A stretch of 64,000 nucleotides of DNA from Enemella evansiae (lineage in GTDB: Bacteria > Pseudomonadota > Alphaproteobacteria > Rhodobacterales > Rhodobacteraceae), in contig JAFKDC010000012.1 of the NCBI GenBank assembly GCA_017255395.1, positions 1 to 64,000 on the forward strand. The letters are read 5' to 3'. Below, piece by piece: positions 45,530 to 54,127 of the stretch. Every line of letters begins with the position of its first letter. Position 1 is the stretch's first letter. A program made the position numbers and the translations under genes. The notes under the pieces are model-generated. The model saw only the letters and a list, made by a program, of their open reading frames with translations. It was not told the DNA's origin and made no database searches.

Positions 45530-45991
45530 CTATGATTTCGGGTGGTAGACCTCTGAAACGATGAACTGTCGCCCCGGTCGTGCCGCTATGGCCTCGTCCG
45601 AAGCCTCGGTCATGAACCGGGCCAAGCGCCGCATCGTGCCGCTTGCGAACCTCGCTCGCCCTTCCTCGTGCCAATAGCGGGCATCAACAAATGTCGTCGC
45701 GCATTTGCTGAGATCCTCGCGGAAGGTACCAGCCTCTGTTTGGGCATACCGGTCACTCAGCCATGCCCCGCGACCGTCCGGAAGCGCGTCGAACAGAGAC
45801 AGGAGGTTGTGCCTATACATGCCCTTTAAACGGGCGACATCGGCGCCGAGACCCTTCAGCGAAAGTTCGCAGCTGAAGGAAAAGAGGACCAGCGCCGCGT
45901 CATCCTGCGGAATGGTGCCATCCGAACGCAGGCCGAGGTGATAGAACCCGCGCGCTCTTTCCAGAACAAATGGCTTTATTTGATCGTGCAT
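45530..45991 (-). CDS. HEPN-like protein of unknown function
   Basis: A 153-residue helical protein. The run DDAALVLFSFSCELSLKGLG followed by YRHNLLSLFDALP and ARYWHE resembles HEPN domains, which bind nucleotides or cut RNA. CAT at 45989-45991 gives MHDQIKPFVLERARGFYHLG; an earlier start at 46060 would add 23 residues without similarity. No MNT nucleotidyltransferase partner lies nearby, so a toxin-antitoxin role is not supported. Assignment is by pattern only. Confidence 0.65.
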   Translation of the reverse strand: MHDQIKPFVLERARGFYHLGLRSDGTIPQDDAALVLFSFSCELSLKGLGADVARLKGMYRHNLLSLFDALPDGRGAWLSDRYAQTEAGTFREDLSKCATTFVDARYWHEEGRARFASGTMRRLARFMTEASDEAIAARPGRQFIVSEVYHPKS

Positions 45992-46096
45992 GCCCGGAGT
46001 CTGTCGCGCGACCCGTCCGGGCGCAAGACAGAGCGTCCAAAACTGGGCACAGCCCTGCAAGTCTTGCGTATGGAGTTGCCCGCCGGAGCGGGCCTT

Positions 46097-46570
46097 TTAC
46101 TTCCGGAACCGGTCGAGGCTGACGACTTCGGCATCGCGGTGCTGCGGCTCGGGCTTGCCACCCTCGGGGCCGTCCGGCGGCTCGGGACCGTCGTCATCCT
46201 CGTCGTCGTCCTCATCCTCCTGCGATTCGAAGCGCAGGCCGAATTCGACAGAGGGGTCCACGAAGGTCTTGATGGCGTCGTAGGGGATATACAGACGCTC
46301 GGGCGCGTCGCCGAAATTCAGCGTGATGCCAAAGCCTTCGTCCGTGACCTCGAGCCCGTCGAACCAGTGCTGCATGACCACCGTCATCTCGCCGGGATAG
46401 CGGTCCGACAGCCAGTCCGCCAGTTCGCTGTCCGGGTGGGCGGTGTCGAAGGTGATGAAGAAATGGTGGTCGCCGGGAAGCCCGTGGTCCTGCACGCCTG
46501 TCAGGACCTCCTGAATAAGGCCGCGCATGGCACGATGCATCAGTTTGCCATAGTCGATCCCGTCGGACAT
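46097..46570 (-). CDS. sspB: ClpXP adaptor protein SspB (alpha type)
   Basis: A 157-residue protein. The substrate-binding domain (about 1-115) contains HFFITFDTAHPDSELADWL, MTVVMQHWFDGLEV and FGITLNFGDAPERLYIPYDAIKTFVDPSVEFGL. A very acidic linker (about 117-145) leads to the ClpX-binding tail AEVVSLDRFRK. SspB delivers ssrA-tagged proteins to ClpXP; the tmRNA gene lies 2 kb away at 48505. Confidence 0.95.
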   Translation of the reverse strand: MSDGIDYGKLMHRAMRGLIQEVLTGVQDHGLPGDHHFFITFDTAHPDSELADWLSDRYPGEMTVVMQHWFDGLEVTDEGFGITLNFGDAPERLYIPYDAIKTFVDPSVEFGLRFESQEDEDDDEDDDGPEPPDGPEGGKPEPQHRDAEVVSLDRFRK

Positions 46571-46634
46571 CTCGTCTTTCCTTGTTTCTCGGCGCCAGCA
46601 TATTGGTTTTGGCGGCGAGGAAAAGGGCGGATTG

Positions 46635-47873
46635 TCAGAGGCTCCCGATTGCCCAGCCCGCCGCTGCGCAAAGCGGCAGCACCAGCGGCACGCCGCGCTT
46701 CAGCGGCCCCAGGAGCCCCCAGGCAAGCGCGATCAGCGGCAGGGCCTGCCAGCGCAGGCTGTCGAGGACGGGCCAGTCCGGGCCAAGGGGCTGCGCGCGT
46801 GTTTCGGCAAAAAGCGTGTGCAGCGCGAACCACAGCGACAGGTTGGCGATGACCCCCACCACCGCCGCGGTGATCGCCGCCAGCGCGGCGCGCAGGCGCG
46901 GACGTGCGGTCAGCGCTTCGACATGTGGCGCGCCCGCGAAGATCCACAGGAAGCAGGGCAAGAAGGTCATCCAGAGCGTCAGCGCCCCGGCGGCCAGCCC
47001 GAACCAGAGCCCGCCCGCCTGATGCCCCGCCAGCTGGCCGACGAATTGCGTCACGAGCATCAGCGGCCCGGGCGTCGTCTCGGCCAGACCCAGCGCGTCG
47101 ACCATCTGCGCCGCGTCCAGCCAGTGGCGTGTCTCGACCACCTCCTGCGCCATCCAGGCCAGCACCGCGTAGGCGCCGCCGAAGGTCAGCACCGCCAGCT
47201 TGGCGAAGAAGGCGGCAAGGTCGAACAGCAGCGCCTGCCCGGTCAGATGCAGGATCGGCAGGGGGGCCAGCCACAGCCCGGCCCAAAAGAGCAGCGTGGT
47301 GGGTTTCGTGGGGGTGCCGTGATGCGGCTCTGGCGCCACGTCCTGCGCGGGCGGTGGACGCAGGGCACCCCAGAGCGCCGCGAACCCGATGATCAGCGGA
47401 AAGGGCAGCCCGGCCAGGAAAAGCGCGGCGAAGGACAGCGCCGCAAGGGCAAGATCGGCCGGACCCTTCAGCGCCTTGGCGGAGAGCCGCAGCAGCGCCT
47501 GCGCGACGATGACGATGACCGCCGCCTTGACCCCCAGCAGAAGCGACGCGGTCTCGGGCCGCGTGCCATGCGCGGCATAAAGCGCCGTAAGGACGGCAAT
47601 GACCAGCGCGCCGGGCAGGGTGAAGAGCGTGCCGGCGATCAGCCCGCCGGGGATGCCGCGCAGGCGCCAGCCGATGTAGGTGGCCAGCTGCATGGCCTCT
47701 GGCCCGGGCAGCAGCATGCAGAAGCTGAGGCCGCGCAGGAACTGCTCTTCACTCAGCCAGCCGCGGCGTTCCACCGTCTCGCGGTGCATCAGGGCGATCT
47801 GCGCCGCCGGGCCGCCGAAGGACAGAAGGCCGGTGCGCAGGAAGACGCGGACTAGGAGGGTGCGGTCGGTCAT
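46635..47873 (-). CDS. chrA: Chromate transporter ChrA, two-domain form
   Basis: A 412-residue membrane protein with two homologous CHR halves: LLSFGGPAAQIALMHRETVERRGWLSEEQF with CMLLPGPEAMQLATYIG in the first, and LAVLTFGGAYAVLAWMAQEVVETRHWL with LAETTPGPLMLVTQFVGQLAG in the second. The family exports chromate (possibly in exchange for sulfate). No ChrB regulator is adjacent. Confidence 0.93.
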   Translation of the reverse strand: MTDRTLLVRVFLRTGLLSFGGPAAQIALMHRETVERRGWLSEEQFLRGLSFCMLLPGPEAMQLATYIGWRLRGIPGGLIAGTLFTLPGALVIAVLTALYAAHGTRPETASLLLGVKAAVIVIVAQALLRLSAKALKGPADLALAALSFAALFLAGLPFPLIIGFAALWGALRPPPAQDVAPEPHHGTPTKPTTLLFWAGLWLAPLPILHLTGQALLFDLAAFFAKLAVLTFGGAYAVLAWMAQEVVETRHWLDAAQMVDALGLAETTPGPLMLVTQFVGQLAGHQAGGLWFGLAAGALTLWMTFLPCFLWIFAGAPHVEALTARPRLRAALAAITAAVVGVIANLSLWFALHTLFAETRAQPLGPDWPVLDSLRWQALPLIALAWGLLGPLKRGVPLVLPLCAAAGWAIGSL

Positions 47874-47936
47874 GCTGCCGGATTAGGGGGGCTTTGTGAC
47901 GGCGGCAAGACGGTCGGGGCCGGGCGGCGGGTGCTG

Positions 47937-48287
47937 TCAGCGGTCCGGCCAATGGTTGAGGATCAGCCAGGCCGCGGGCAGCGCCTCGAGCAGGAACCAG
48001 ACGGCGGCCTTGGGTTGCGGCGGTTTGTCCAGGATCATCGAGATCCCGCGCCCGGTCGCGGCCCCGGCATAGGCCACGCCCAGCATGGCATAGGCGAAGC
48101 CCGCGCCGCTGATAAGGCAGGTCAGCGCCATGGCGACAAAGAGCCCGCCAGCAGAGGCGCGCAGTTCGGACAGGCCCATGGTCGATTGCGTCGGCGCCAG
48201 ATCCAGCGCCTTGGCGGCATAGCGGGGCGCGACAAAGCCGATGGCGCCGAAGGCCAGGGTGAGCAGGGCGATGAGGATGTCGATCAT
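47937..48287 (-). CDS. Small membrane protein, DUF4345-like
   Basis: A 116-residue protein with about four hydrophobic helices (IDILIALLTLAFGAIGFVAP, GGLFVAMALTCLISGAG, AYAMLGVAYAGAATGRGISM, WFLLEALPAAWLILNHW). The spacing and GRGISM segment resemble DUF4345 proteins. Function unknown. It lies 63 nt upstream of chrA on the same strand. Confidence 0.75.
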   Translation of the reverse strand: MIDILIALLTLAFGAIGFVAPRYAAKALDLAPTQSTMGLSELRASAGGLFVAMALTCLISGAGFAYAMLGVAYAGAATGRGISMILDKPPQPKAAVWFLLEALPAAWLILNHWPDR

Positions 48288-48504
48288 GGGGGCTCCGGGC
48301 CGGTTTCCGCAGAGCTAGCGGGCGGTCGGGCCGGGTCAACGACGGCGGGGCGCGGCGGGGCATGCCGGTTGTGGCCCATGGTGCGGAATGGGCGCCGTGT
48401 GCGCGGCTTGGCGGGAGGGGCCAAAGCCAAGGGGTGCGGCGGCCCTGATCTCGCGCAGGGGTATGTCTCGCGGGATGGCTGAGTGGGGAGGCCTGACAGG
48501 GGGA

Positions 48505-48822
48505 GTAGTAGTGCAGGCTTCTGTTGCCAGGTGCCTGCGAACCCCGCCTTACGCTGCTAGGCGCAAGGACTTAGATTTCGGTATTCCCAACTGCTTACGC
48601 AGCGAGGGCAACCGGAGCACGATTGTTGTTGGCAATTGTACTTTGTGAACCGATAACGGTGGTATCTCACCGGGACAAAGCCACGTCTTTACACGTTCGT
48701 CGATCCTGTTTCGGCCCCATGATCCCCCAACAAGAGATATATGGTGGAGCCGCCGGGTACCGCCCCCGGGTCCGATCCGCTTATTTCACGCACGTTTATG
48801 CCCATAGTCCCTTGCGGGACAT
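48505..48822 (-). ncRNA. ssrA: Permuted two-piece tmRNA (ssrA)
   Basis: Rescues stalled ribosomes and tags nascent proteins for ClpXP. On the minus strand the acceptor piece comes first: its T-arm CCGGGGGCGGTACCCGG is followed by a 3' end GGCTCCACCA that finishes at 48742. A 23-nt spacer follows. The coding piece begins at 48718 with GGGGCCGAAACAGGATCGAC, the standard tmRNA 5' end that pairs with the acceptor. The tag frame (48633-48595) encodes ANNNRAPVALAA and stops at TAA. This permuted order is the alphaproteobacterial arrangement. The outer ends are approximate: the 5' end is placed after the promoter and the 3' end after a hairpin GCAGGC/GCCTGC (about 48513). Confidence 0.93.
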
Positions 48823-48826
48823 TCCT

Positions 48827-48854
48827 AATATAGGGGCGCGGCGGCGGCTTGCAA
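48827..48854 (-). promoter_or_regulatory. Promoter of ssrA
   Basis: On the minus strand TTGCAA (48854-48849) and TATATT (48832-48827) are separated by 16 nt. Transcription should start near 48820, at the hairpin GTCCC-GCAA-GGGAC. Confidence 0.7.
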
Positions 48855-48875
48855 AGGGGCGAAGTGCTCCCGGCG

Positions 48876-48925
48876 GGTCCGAAATCTTTCAAAGATTTCG
48901 GACCGGTTTCTTTGAAAGAAACCGG
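48876..48925. repeat. Tandem stem-loop pair B
   Basis: GGTCCGAAATCTT/AAGATTTCGGACC (48876-48904) is followed directly by CCGGTTTCTTT/AAAGAAACCGG (48903-48925), 7 nt beyond the stop of the gene at 48933. The two stems are those of pair A (22632-22678) in reverse order. Confidence 0.8.
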
Positions 48926-48932
48926 CGCCCCC

Positions 48933-49160
48933 TCAGCCGATGCGGCGGATCGGGGCAGCGTTGCAGAAGATCACCACCTGACCGGCGTTCTCATAGGCGC
49001 GATAGCCGCGCCGCGTCACTTCCTGCCGGAAGGCCTCGATCCCGACGAAACGCTCGATATCGCGCAGCTTGCGCCGGATCACCGCGCCGTCGCGCGCGGC
49101 CTTCGAGGCGAAGAGATCGTTCAGCCAGTGTTCCGGCGTGAGAGGGGACAGGGGAGTCAT
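48933..49160 (-). CDS. Small protein of unknown function at the end of the paa gene string
   Basis: A 75-residue basic protein: MTPLSPLTPEHWLNDLFASK, then VIRRKLRDIERFVGIEAFRQEVTRRGYRAYENAGQVVIFCNAAPIRRIG. The ordered alpha-beta pattern and 34-nt spacing from the previous minus-strand gene support coding. Family not recognised with certainty. The phrase FRQEVTRRGYRAYENAGQ with a final strand suggests a small nucleic-acid- or ligand-binding fold, which is only inference. Confidence 0.7.
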   Translation of the reverse strand: MTPLSPLTPEHWLNDLFASKAARDGAVIRRKLRDIERFVGIEAFRQEVTRRGYRAYENAGQVVIFCNAAPIRRIG

Positions 49161-49194
49161 GCCGCAACCCTGCCGCATCACGGTTAAGCGCGGG

Positions 49195-49959
49195 TTAAGA
49201 GACGCCGAGGCCCAGCCCTTGCAGGTGGCTTTCCACGGCGCTTTGCCATCGCTGCCGCAGGTCCGCGTTCGGGTGGTGCCGCAGGCCCATGGCGCGCAGG
49301 CGGTCGTAGCGCTCCGAGGTCTCGGGGCCGAAGGTCTGCGACACTTTCGGATGCCAGTAGGCCAGCGCCGCCCCGACCGTGCCCCGCGCGGTCTTGGCCA
49401 GCCGCTCCAGCCCTTCGAGCCCAAGTTCCAGATGGCGCCTTTCGCGCGGCAGCAACTCGCGCAGGACCTCTGCCAGCGGGGAATAGGACGCAAGGGCCAT
49501 CTCTTCGAGGTGGATCACCGAGGCTGTGCCCATCAGCACGTTCATGGTCACCGCGTCGGCCCAGCCCTCCAGCGGGTAATGGAAGACCGAGAGCCGCATG
49601 TCGCCGCCGTGGCGCCGCGCGCCGATATCCTCGTCCCGCCTCACGCGCGCGGCCCAGTCATGCGCCGCGTTGTAGCGGCTGACATCGGTGCCGAACTCAG
49701 CCATCAGTGCCAGCACGCGCTCGGCGTGGTCGGCCTTTTCCAGGGTGATGCGGCTGGCGGCGATGCGCTCCTTGATGCCGGGGGCCTTGTTGATCGCATC
49801 CGCGAAACCCGCCGACCCGGCCAGCGCACTGTCCACGAAGGAGGACATCAGCCGCATCAGCTCGGCCCGGTATCGCGGCGGGACGTTCTCGGGCGAGGTC
49901 AGCTTGCCGCCCTGCGCGAGGTAGTCGGCCAGCGCCATCGTGTCGGCCTGTGTCGTCAT
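49195..49959 (-). CDS. PaaA/PaaC-like ferritin-fold protein (phenylacetic acid catabolic family)
   Basis: A 254-residue helical protein of the PaaA/PaaC family. The segment DMRLSVFHYPLEGWADAVTMNVLMGTASVIHLEEMALASYSPLAEVL and ERRHLELGLEGLERLAK (with ExxH-type pairs LEEM and RRHLELG) indicates the ferritin-like core. It is an extra member beside paaABCDE and may carry another oxygenase or scaffold function (inference). ATG 49959 overlaps the stop of a small repeat-containing ORF (ATGA), suggesting coupling to paaE. Confidence 0.82.
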   Translation of the reverse strand: MTTQADTMALADYLAQGGKLTSPENVPPRYRAELMRLMSSFVDSALAGSAGFADAINKAPGIKERIAASRITLEKADHAERVLALMAEFGTDVSRYNAAHDWAARVRRDEDIGARRHGGDMRLSVFHYPLEGWADAVTMNVLMGTASVIHLEEMALASYSPLAEVLRELLPRERRHLELGLEGLERLAKTARGTVGAALAYWHPKVSQTFGPETSERYDRLRAMGLRHHPNADLRQRWQSAVESHLQGLGLGVS

Positions 49960-50141
49960 GGCGTGATCCCCCTGACTGCGGGGCGGGCAGCTCGGCAACC
50001 GCGTTCCGCCCGCCTCGCGCCCTTGGCGCGGTCATGCGTCGACTTGCCCTTGGCGCGATCCTGCAACGCAGCGCCCGTGGCACGGTCCTGCGTCGGCATA
50101 CCCTTATGTGTCGTCGTGCCCGTGGGGGCGTCATTCGTCAT
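49956..50141 (-). CDS. Small repeat-containing ORF between paaE and the ferritin-like gene
   Basis: A 61-codon frame whose ATG (50141-50139) lies inside the last codons of paaE and whose TGA shares bases with the next ATG (ATGA at 49959-49956). It contains three imperfect 9-residue units, MPTQDRATG, AALQDRAKG and KSTHDRAKG, and is rich in Arg, Ala and Thr. No family is recognised. The double overlap argues for translation, at least as a coupling device; it may be a recently expanded linker. Confidence 0.5.
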   Translation of the reverse strand: MTNDAPTGTTTHKGMPTQDRATGAALQDRAKGKSTHDRAKGARRAERGCRAARPAVRGITP

Positions 50142-51207
50142 AGCTGAGTACCACCCTGTCCGAGACCGGCACCGCCTGACAGGACAGCACGTAGCCCGCA
50201 CGCACCTCGTAGTCTTCCAGCGCGTGGTTGGTTTCCATCTCCATCTCGCCCTCCAGCACCTTGGCGCGGCAGGTCGAGCAGACGCCGGCCTTGCAGGAAA
50301 ACGGCGCGTCCATATGGGCCGAGATGGCGGCATCGAGTATCGCAGTGCCATCCTTTGCCATGGTGAAATTTCGCGTCGTGCCGTCCAGCGTGACAGAGAC
50401 CTCGCAGGTGTTGGCCCCGGCCTTCTCTTGCCGCGACACGGCTTTCTTCTTCGCGCGGCCCGGCTGAGAGGAGGCGAAGAGCTCGAACTTGATCTGACCG
50501 TCCGTCAGCCCGTGCTTGCGCAGGCCCTCGGCGATGGTCAGCATCATCGGCTCAGGCCCGCAGATGAAGGCCGTGTCGATGCTGTCGGCGTCGATCCAGT
50601 GGCGAAACAGCGCGTCCATCTTTTCGGCGTCGATGCGCCCGGTGAAGAGGTCGATGTCCTGCGCCTCCGTCTCCAGCACATGGATGACCGAGAAGCGCCC
50701 CAAGTGCTCGTTCTTCAGATCCTCCAGCGCCTCTCGGAACATGATGGAGCCGGTCTGCCGGTTGGCATAGACCAGCGTGAAGCGGCTCTGCGGTTCGCGC
50801 GACAGCGTGGTCTTGATGATCGACAGAAGTGGCGTGATGCCCGAGCCGCCCGCGAAGCCCAGGTAGCCGCGCGCGGTGGAGGCGTCGAGCGCGGTGTGGA
50901 ACTTGCCCATGGGCGGCATGGCGTCCAGCACCGCGCCGGGGGTCAGCGCCTCGTTGGCCCATGTGCTGAAGGCGCCGCCGTCGACGCGCTTGATCCCGAC
51001 CTTCAGGCAGCCCTCGTCGAGGCCCGCGCAGATCGAATAGCTGCGCCGCAACTCCGCGCCGTCGAAGGCGCGGCGGAAGGTCAGGTACTGCCCTTGGGTG
51101 AAGGCGAAAGCGTCGCGGTCCTCGTCCCGGGGCCGCAGGGTCACCACGACCGCGTCGCGGGTCTCGCGCTGGACATCGGTGACGTCGAGGGGGTGGAAAC
51201 GGGGCAT
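50131..51207 (-). CDS. paaE: Phenylacetyl-CoA epoxidase reductase subunit PaaE
   Basis: A 358-residue electron-transfer subunit feeding the PaaA di-iron site. N-terminal FAD domain with LRRSYSICAGL, NAD domain with YLGFAGGSGITPLLSIIK, and a C-terminal plant-type 2Fe-2S ferredoxin (PFSCKAGVCSTCRAKVLEG and a later Cys in YVLSCQAVP). CAT at 51205-51207 gives MPRFHPLDVTDVQRET. It follows paaD by 13 nt. Confidence 0.96.
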   Translation of the reverse strand: MPRFHPLDVTDVQRETRDAVVVTLRPRDEDRDAFAFTQGQYLTFRRAFDGAELRRSYSICAGLDEGCLKVGIKRVDGGAFSTWANEALTPGAVLDAMPPMGKFHTALDASTARGYLGFAGGSGITPLLSIIKTTLSREPQSRFTLVYANRQTGSIMFREALEDLKNEHLGRFSVIHVLETEAQDIDLFTGRIDAEKMDALFRHWIDADSIDTAFICGPEPMMLTIAEGLRKHGLTDGQIKFELFASSQPGRAKKKAVSRQEKAGANTCEVSVTLDGTTRNFTMAKDGTAILDAAISAHMDAPFSCKAGVCSTCRAKVLEGEMEMETNHALEDYEVRAGYVLSCQAVPVSDRVVLSYDE

Positions 51208-51220
51208 CTCGGGTCTTCCC

Positions 51221-51742
51221 TCAGTGGCACTTGAAGTAGTCGAAGGGTTCAAGGCAATCCGTGCAACGGTAGGCCGCCTTGCAGGGGGTAGAGCCGTGCT
51301 GGCTGATCTTCTCCGTCGCGCCCGATCCGCAGCGCGGGCAGGGGACCGTCAGGTTGGATTGCCCCGACAGGCGGCGAGCGCGGGCGGCCATCGGCCCGTC
51401 CGGCGCGGTGCCGTCGATGGGCGGCGCGATGCCGTAGGCGCGAAGCTTGTCGCGGCCTTCTGCGCTGATCCAGTCGGACGTCCACGGCGGCGAAAGGCGG
51501 CGTTCGAGGCGCAGCGCCTCGACCCCCTCGGCGCGCAGCTTGTCCTCGATCATCAGGTCGATCACGGCGGTGGCGGGGCAGCCCGAGTAGGTCGGCGTGA
51601 CGGCGACCACCAGCGTCTCGCCCTCGTAGGCCACGTCGCGTACGATACCGAGGTCGGTGACCGCGATCACCGGGATTTCGGGGTCCGGGACCTCTGCCAG
51701 CCAGTCCCAGACCTGTGACACGGGGGCGAGGGTGGTCACCAT
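51221..51742 (-). CDS. paaD: Phenylacetate pathway Fe-S assembly protein PaaD
   Basis: A 173-residue MIP18/SufT-type protein: VPDPEIPVIAVTDLGIVRDV and VTPTYSGCPATAVIDLMIE form the N-terminal domain. A Cys-rich tail follows (CPRCGSGATEKISQHGSTPC, then CTDCLEPFDYFKC). PaaD is needed to mature the epoxidase complex. It overlaps the paaC stop by 7 nt. Confidence 0.95.
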   Translation of the reverse strand: MVTTLAPVSQVWDWLAEVPDPEIPVIAVTDLGIVRDVAYEGETLVVAVTPTYSGCPATAVIDLMIEDKLRAEGVEALRLERRLSPPWTSDWISAEGRDKLRAYGIAPPIDGTAPDGPMAARARRLSGQSNLTVPCPRCGSGATEKISQHGSTPCKAAYRCTDCLEPFDYFKCH

Positions 51743-52584
51743 GTGGCGTCCGGGTAGGCGCGCTGCAGGAACTGCATCTCGGCCAGCAGGAAGCCGAGGT
51801 GTTCCGTGTGCCGCCCGGTCTTGCCGCCGGTGTGCACGTCCATGCGGGTCTCGGGCGGGGTCAATGTCGCCTCGTCCAGCACGTCGCCCACAAGCGCCTG
51901 CCAGTCGGGCAGGATGGCCTCGGGCAGGGGGGCGATGCCCGCCTCGGCCAGGGCCTTGTCGATGCCGTCGGTGACGAACAACTCGCCCGCGTAGGGCCAG
52001 AGCGCGTCCAGCGCCGCCTGCATCCGGGCATGGCTTTCACCGGTCCCGTCGCCCAGCCGCACCACGAGGTCCGAGGTCCGCTCGACCTGATACGACACCT
52101 CTTTCAGCGCCTTTGCGGCGATCTCGGCCACGCGCGGGCTGGAGGAGCCGGTCAGTGCCTTCAGCACCAGCCAGTGCCATGCGTCGAAGAGAAAGGCGCG
52201 CATCAGCGTGTGGCCGATGTCGCCGTTGGGCAGTTCCACCAGCTTGGGGTTGCGGTACTTCAGCGCGTCACGGCAGAACGCCAGCCGGTCTGCATCGCGG
52301 CCCGCGTCCTCGACCTCGGCGGCCAGCGCCAGCCACATCTGCGCGTGGCCGATCAGGTCCAGCGCGGTGTTGGCGACGGCGATGTCCTCTTCGAGGATCG
52401 GCGCATGGCCGCACCATTCCGACAGCCGGTGGCCCTGGATCAGGGTGGCGTCGCCCATGCGGCAGAGCCAGTCGAAGAAGGCGGGCTTCAGGTCCACGTC
52501 CGTCATATGCGGGTCCGAGGGGCGGGCCTGCTCGGCGGCGAGGCGCTGGGCCTCGGGGGTCATGACATCGGGCAGCGAGGGCAT
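51736..52584 (-). CDS. paaC: Phenylacetyl-CoA epoxidase structural subunit PaaC
   Basis: A 282-residue ferritin-fold subunit that pairs with PaaA. Characteristic are FDWLCRMGDATLIQGHRLSEWCGHAPILEEDIAVANTALDLIGHAQ, then NPKLVELPNGDIGHTLMRAFLFDAW and MDVHTGGKTGRHTEHLGFLLAEMQ. The start CAT (52582-52584) shares bases with the paaB stop (TGATG), so the two genes are translationally coupled. Confidence 0.95.
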   Translation of the reverse strand: MPSLPDVMTPEAQRLAAEQARPSDPHMTDVDLKPAFFDWLCRMGDATLIQGHRLSEWCGHAPILEEDIAVANTALDLIGHAQMWLALAAEVEDAGRDADRLAFCRDALKYRNPKLVELPNGDIGHTLMRAFLFDAWHWLVLKALTGSSSPRVAEIAAKALKEVSYQVERTSDLVVRLGDGTGESHARMQAALDALWPYAGELFVTDGIDKALAEAGIAPLPEAILPDWQALVGDVLDEATLTPPETRMDVHTGGKTGRHTEHLGFLLAEMQFLQRAYPDATW

Positions 52585-52868
52585 CACATGTGGCCCACTT
52601 CGTCGGGGATGTCGTAGAAGGTCGGGTGGCGGTAGACCTTGCTTTCGGCCGGATCGAAGAGCGGCCCCTTGTCCGAGGGCTTCGAGGCGGTGATCTGCGC
52701 CGAGGGCACGACCCAGATCGAGACGCCCTCTTTCCGGCGCGTATAGACGTCGCGGGCATTCATGATCGCCATTTCGGCGTCGGGCGCGTGCAGGCTGCCG
52801 ACGTGGCGGTGGTTCAGCCCGTGGCTGCCCCGGATGAAGACCTCCCAGAGGGGCCATTCCTTGGACAT
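52584..52868 (-). CDS. paaB: Phenylacetyl-CoA epoxidase subunit PaaB
   Basis: A 94-residue subunit that bridges PaaAC heterodimers. MSKEWPLWEVFIRGSHGLNHRHVGSLHAPDAEMAI and GVSIWVVPSAQI are diagnostic. CAT at 52866-52868 is the start; AGGATCAC upstream supplies the ribosome site. It begins 127 nt after paaA. Confidence 0.96.
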   Translation of the reverse strand: MSKEWPLWEVFIRGSHGLNHRHVGSLHAPDAEMAIMNARDVYTRRKEGVSIWVVPSAQITASKPSDKGPLFDPAESKVYRHPTFYDIPDEVGHM

Positions 52869-52995
52869 GTGATCCTCCCTGACGGGGCCTGTGCCCCTAA
52901 GTTCGTGTGTACTGGCGCGCGCCGGTATGCCTTTCGGCCACCCGTAGCCTGTGCTGGTATCGTTGGGCGGGTCGCGGCGGCGGCCCGTCAAAGCC

Positions 52996-54000
52996 TCATT
53001 CGGCGGCGTGCTTCGTGCCCATGCGGCGCTTGGCGGATTTCTCGGCGTAGGCGGTGAGGCCGTCGCGGAACCATGCGCCGTCGTTCCACGCCTTCTGGCG
53101 CGCGGCGATGCGTTCGGCGTTGCAGGGGCCGTTGCCCCTGAGCACCTCAAAGAACTCTGCCCAGTCCGGCTCGGCGAAGTCCCAGCCTTCCTTGTCCTCG
53201 TTCCACTTCAGCGTCTCGTCCGGCACGGTCAGCCCGAGGTACTGCGCCTGCGGCACAGTCTCGTTGACGAAGCGCTGGCGCAGCTCGTCGTTGGTGTTGA
53301 TCTTGATCTTCCAAGCCATCGACTGGGCGGAATGCACCGACTCCTTGTCCGAGGGGCCGAACATCATCAGCGCAGGCCCCCAGAAGCGGTTGAGCGCGTC
53401 CTGCGCCATTTCCTTTTGCTCGGGGGTACCCTGCGCCATCTTCATCATGATGTGATAGCCCTGCCGCTGGTGGAAGCTCTCCTCCTTGCAGATCCGCACC
53501 ATGGCGCGGGCGTAAGGGCCATAAGAGGTGCGCTGCAGCGGCACCTGGTTCATGATCGCGGCACCATCGACCAGCCAGCCCACGGCGCCGATGTCGGCCC
53601 ATGTCAGGGTGGGGTAGTTGAAGATCGAGGAATACTTCATCCGCCCGTCCAGCAGCATCCGGGTCAGCTCGTCGCGGCCGACGCCCAGCGTCTCGGCGGC
53701 GCTGTAGAGATAAAGGCCATGGCCCGCCTCGTCCTGCACCTTGGCCAGCAGGATCTGCTTGCGCTCCAGCGTGGGGGCGCGGGTGATCCAGTTGCCCTCG
53801 GGCAGCTGGCCCACGATCTCGGAATGCGCGTGCTGGCCGATCTGGCGGATCAGGGTCTTGCGGTAGCCCTCGGGCATCCACTCCTTGGGTTCGATGCGCT
53901 CGCCCGCGTCGATGCGCTGCTGAAAGGCGCGCTCTTCGGGGGACATCTCGTCGAGGCTCTGGACGGCCTTGCCGGTGGACTGGACGTTCTGGGCATACAT
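52996..54000 (-). CDS. paaA: Phenylacetyl-CoA epoxidase catalytic subunit PaaA
   Basis: A 334-residue di-iron oxygenase subunit that makes ring-1,2-epoxyphenylacetyl-CoA. Iron ligand motifs are [13 protein letters not shown] and [14 protein letters not shown]. The N-terminus [19 protein letters not shown] and ends [14 protein letters not shown] fit the family. First gene of the minus-strand operon paaABCDE; an operator-like motif lies 128 nt upstream (54128). Confidence 0.97.
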   Translation of the reverse strand: MYAQNVQSTGKAVQSLDEMSPEERAFQQRIDAGERIEPKEWMPEGYRKTLIRQIGQHAHSEIVGQLPEGNWITRAPTLERKQILLAKVQDEAGHGLYLYSAAETLGVGRDELTRMLLDGRMKYSSIFNYPTLTWADIGAVGWLVDGAAIMNQVPLQRTSYGPYARAMVRICKEESFHQRQGYHIMMKMAQGTPEQKEMAQDALNRFWGPALMMFGPSDKESVHSAQSMAWKIKINTNDELRQRFVNETVPQAQYLGLTVPDETLKWNEDKEGWDFAEPDWAEFFEVLRGNGPCNAERIAARQKAWNDGAWFRDGLTAYAEKSAKRRMGTKHAAE

Positions 54001-54127
54001 GCGCGCGCTCCCTGGGTTGGGGCCTTGGGTCCGTAACGCGGGAGGCTGGCCCCCGTTCGCCCATTGGGGCGCGCGGGGCGGGCATCGGTCAAGTCTTTCC
54101 TCCCGGTCCGGCGACTCGGGTGTTCAG

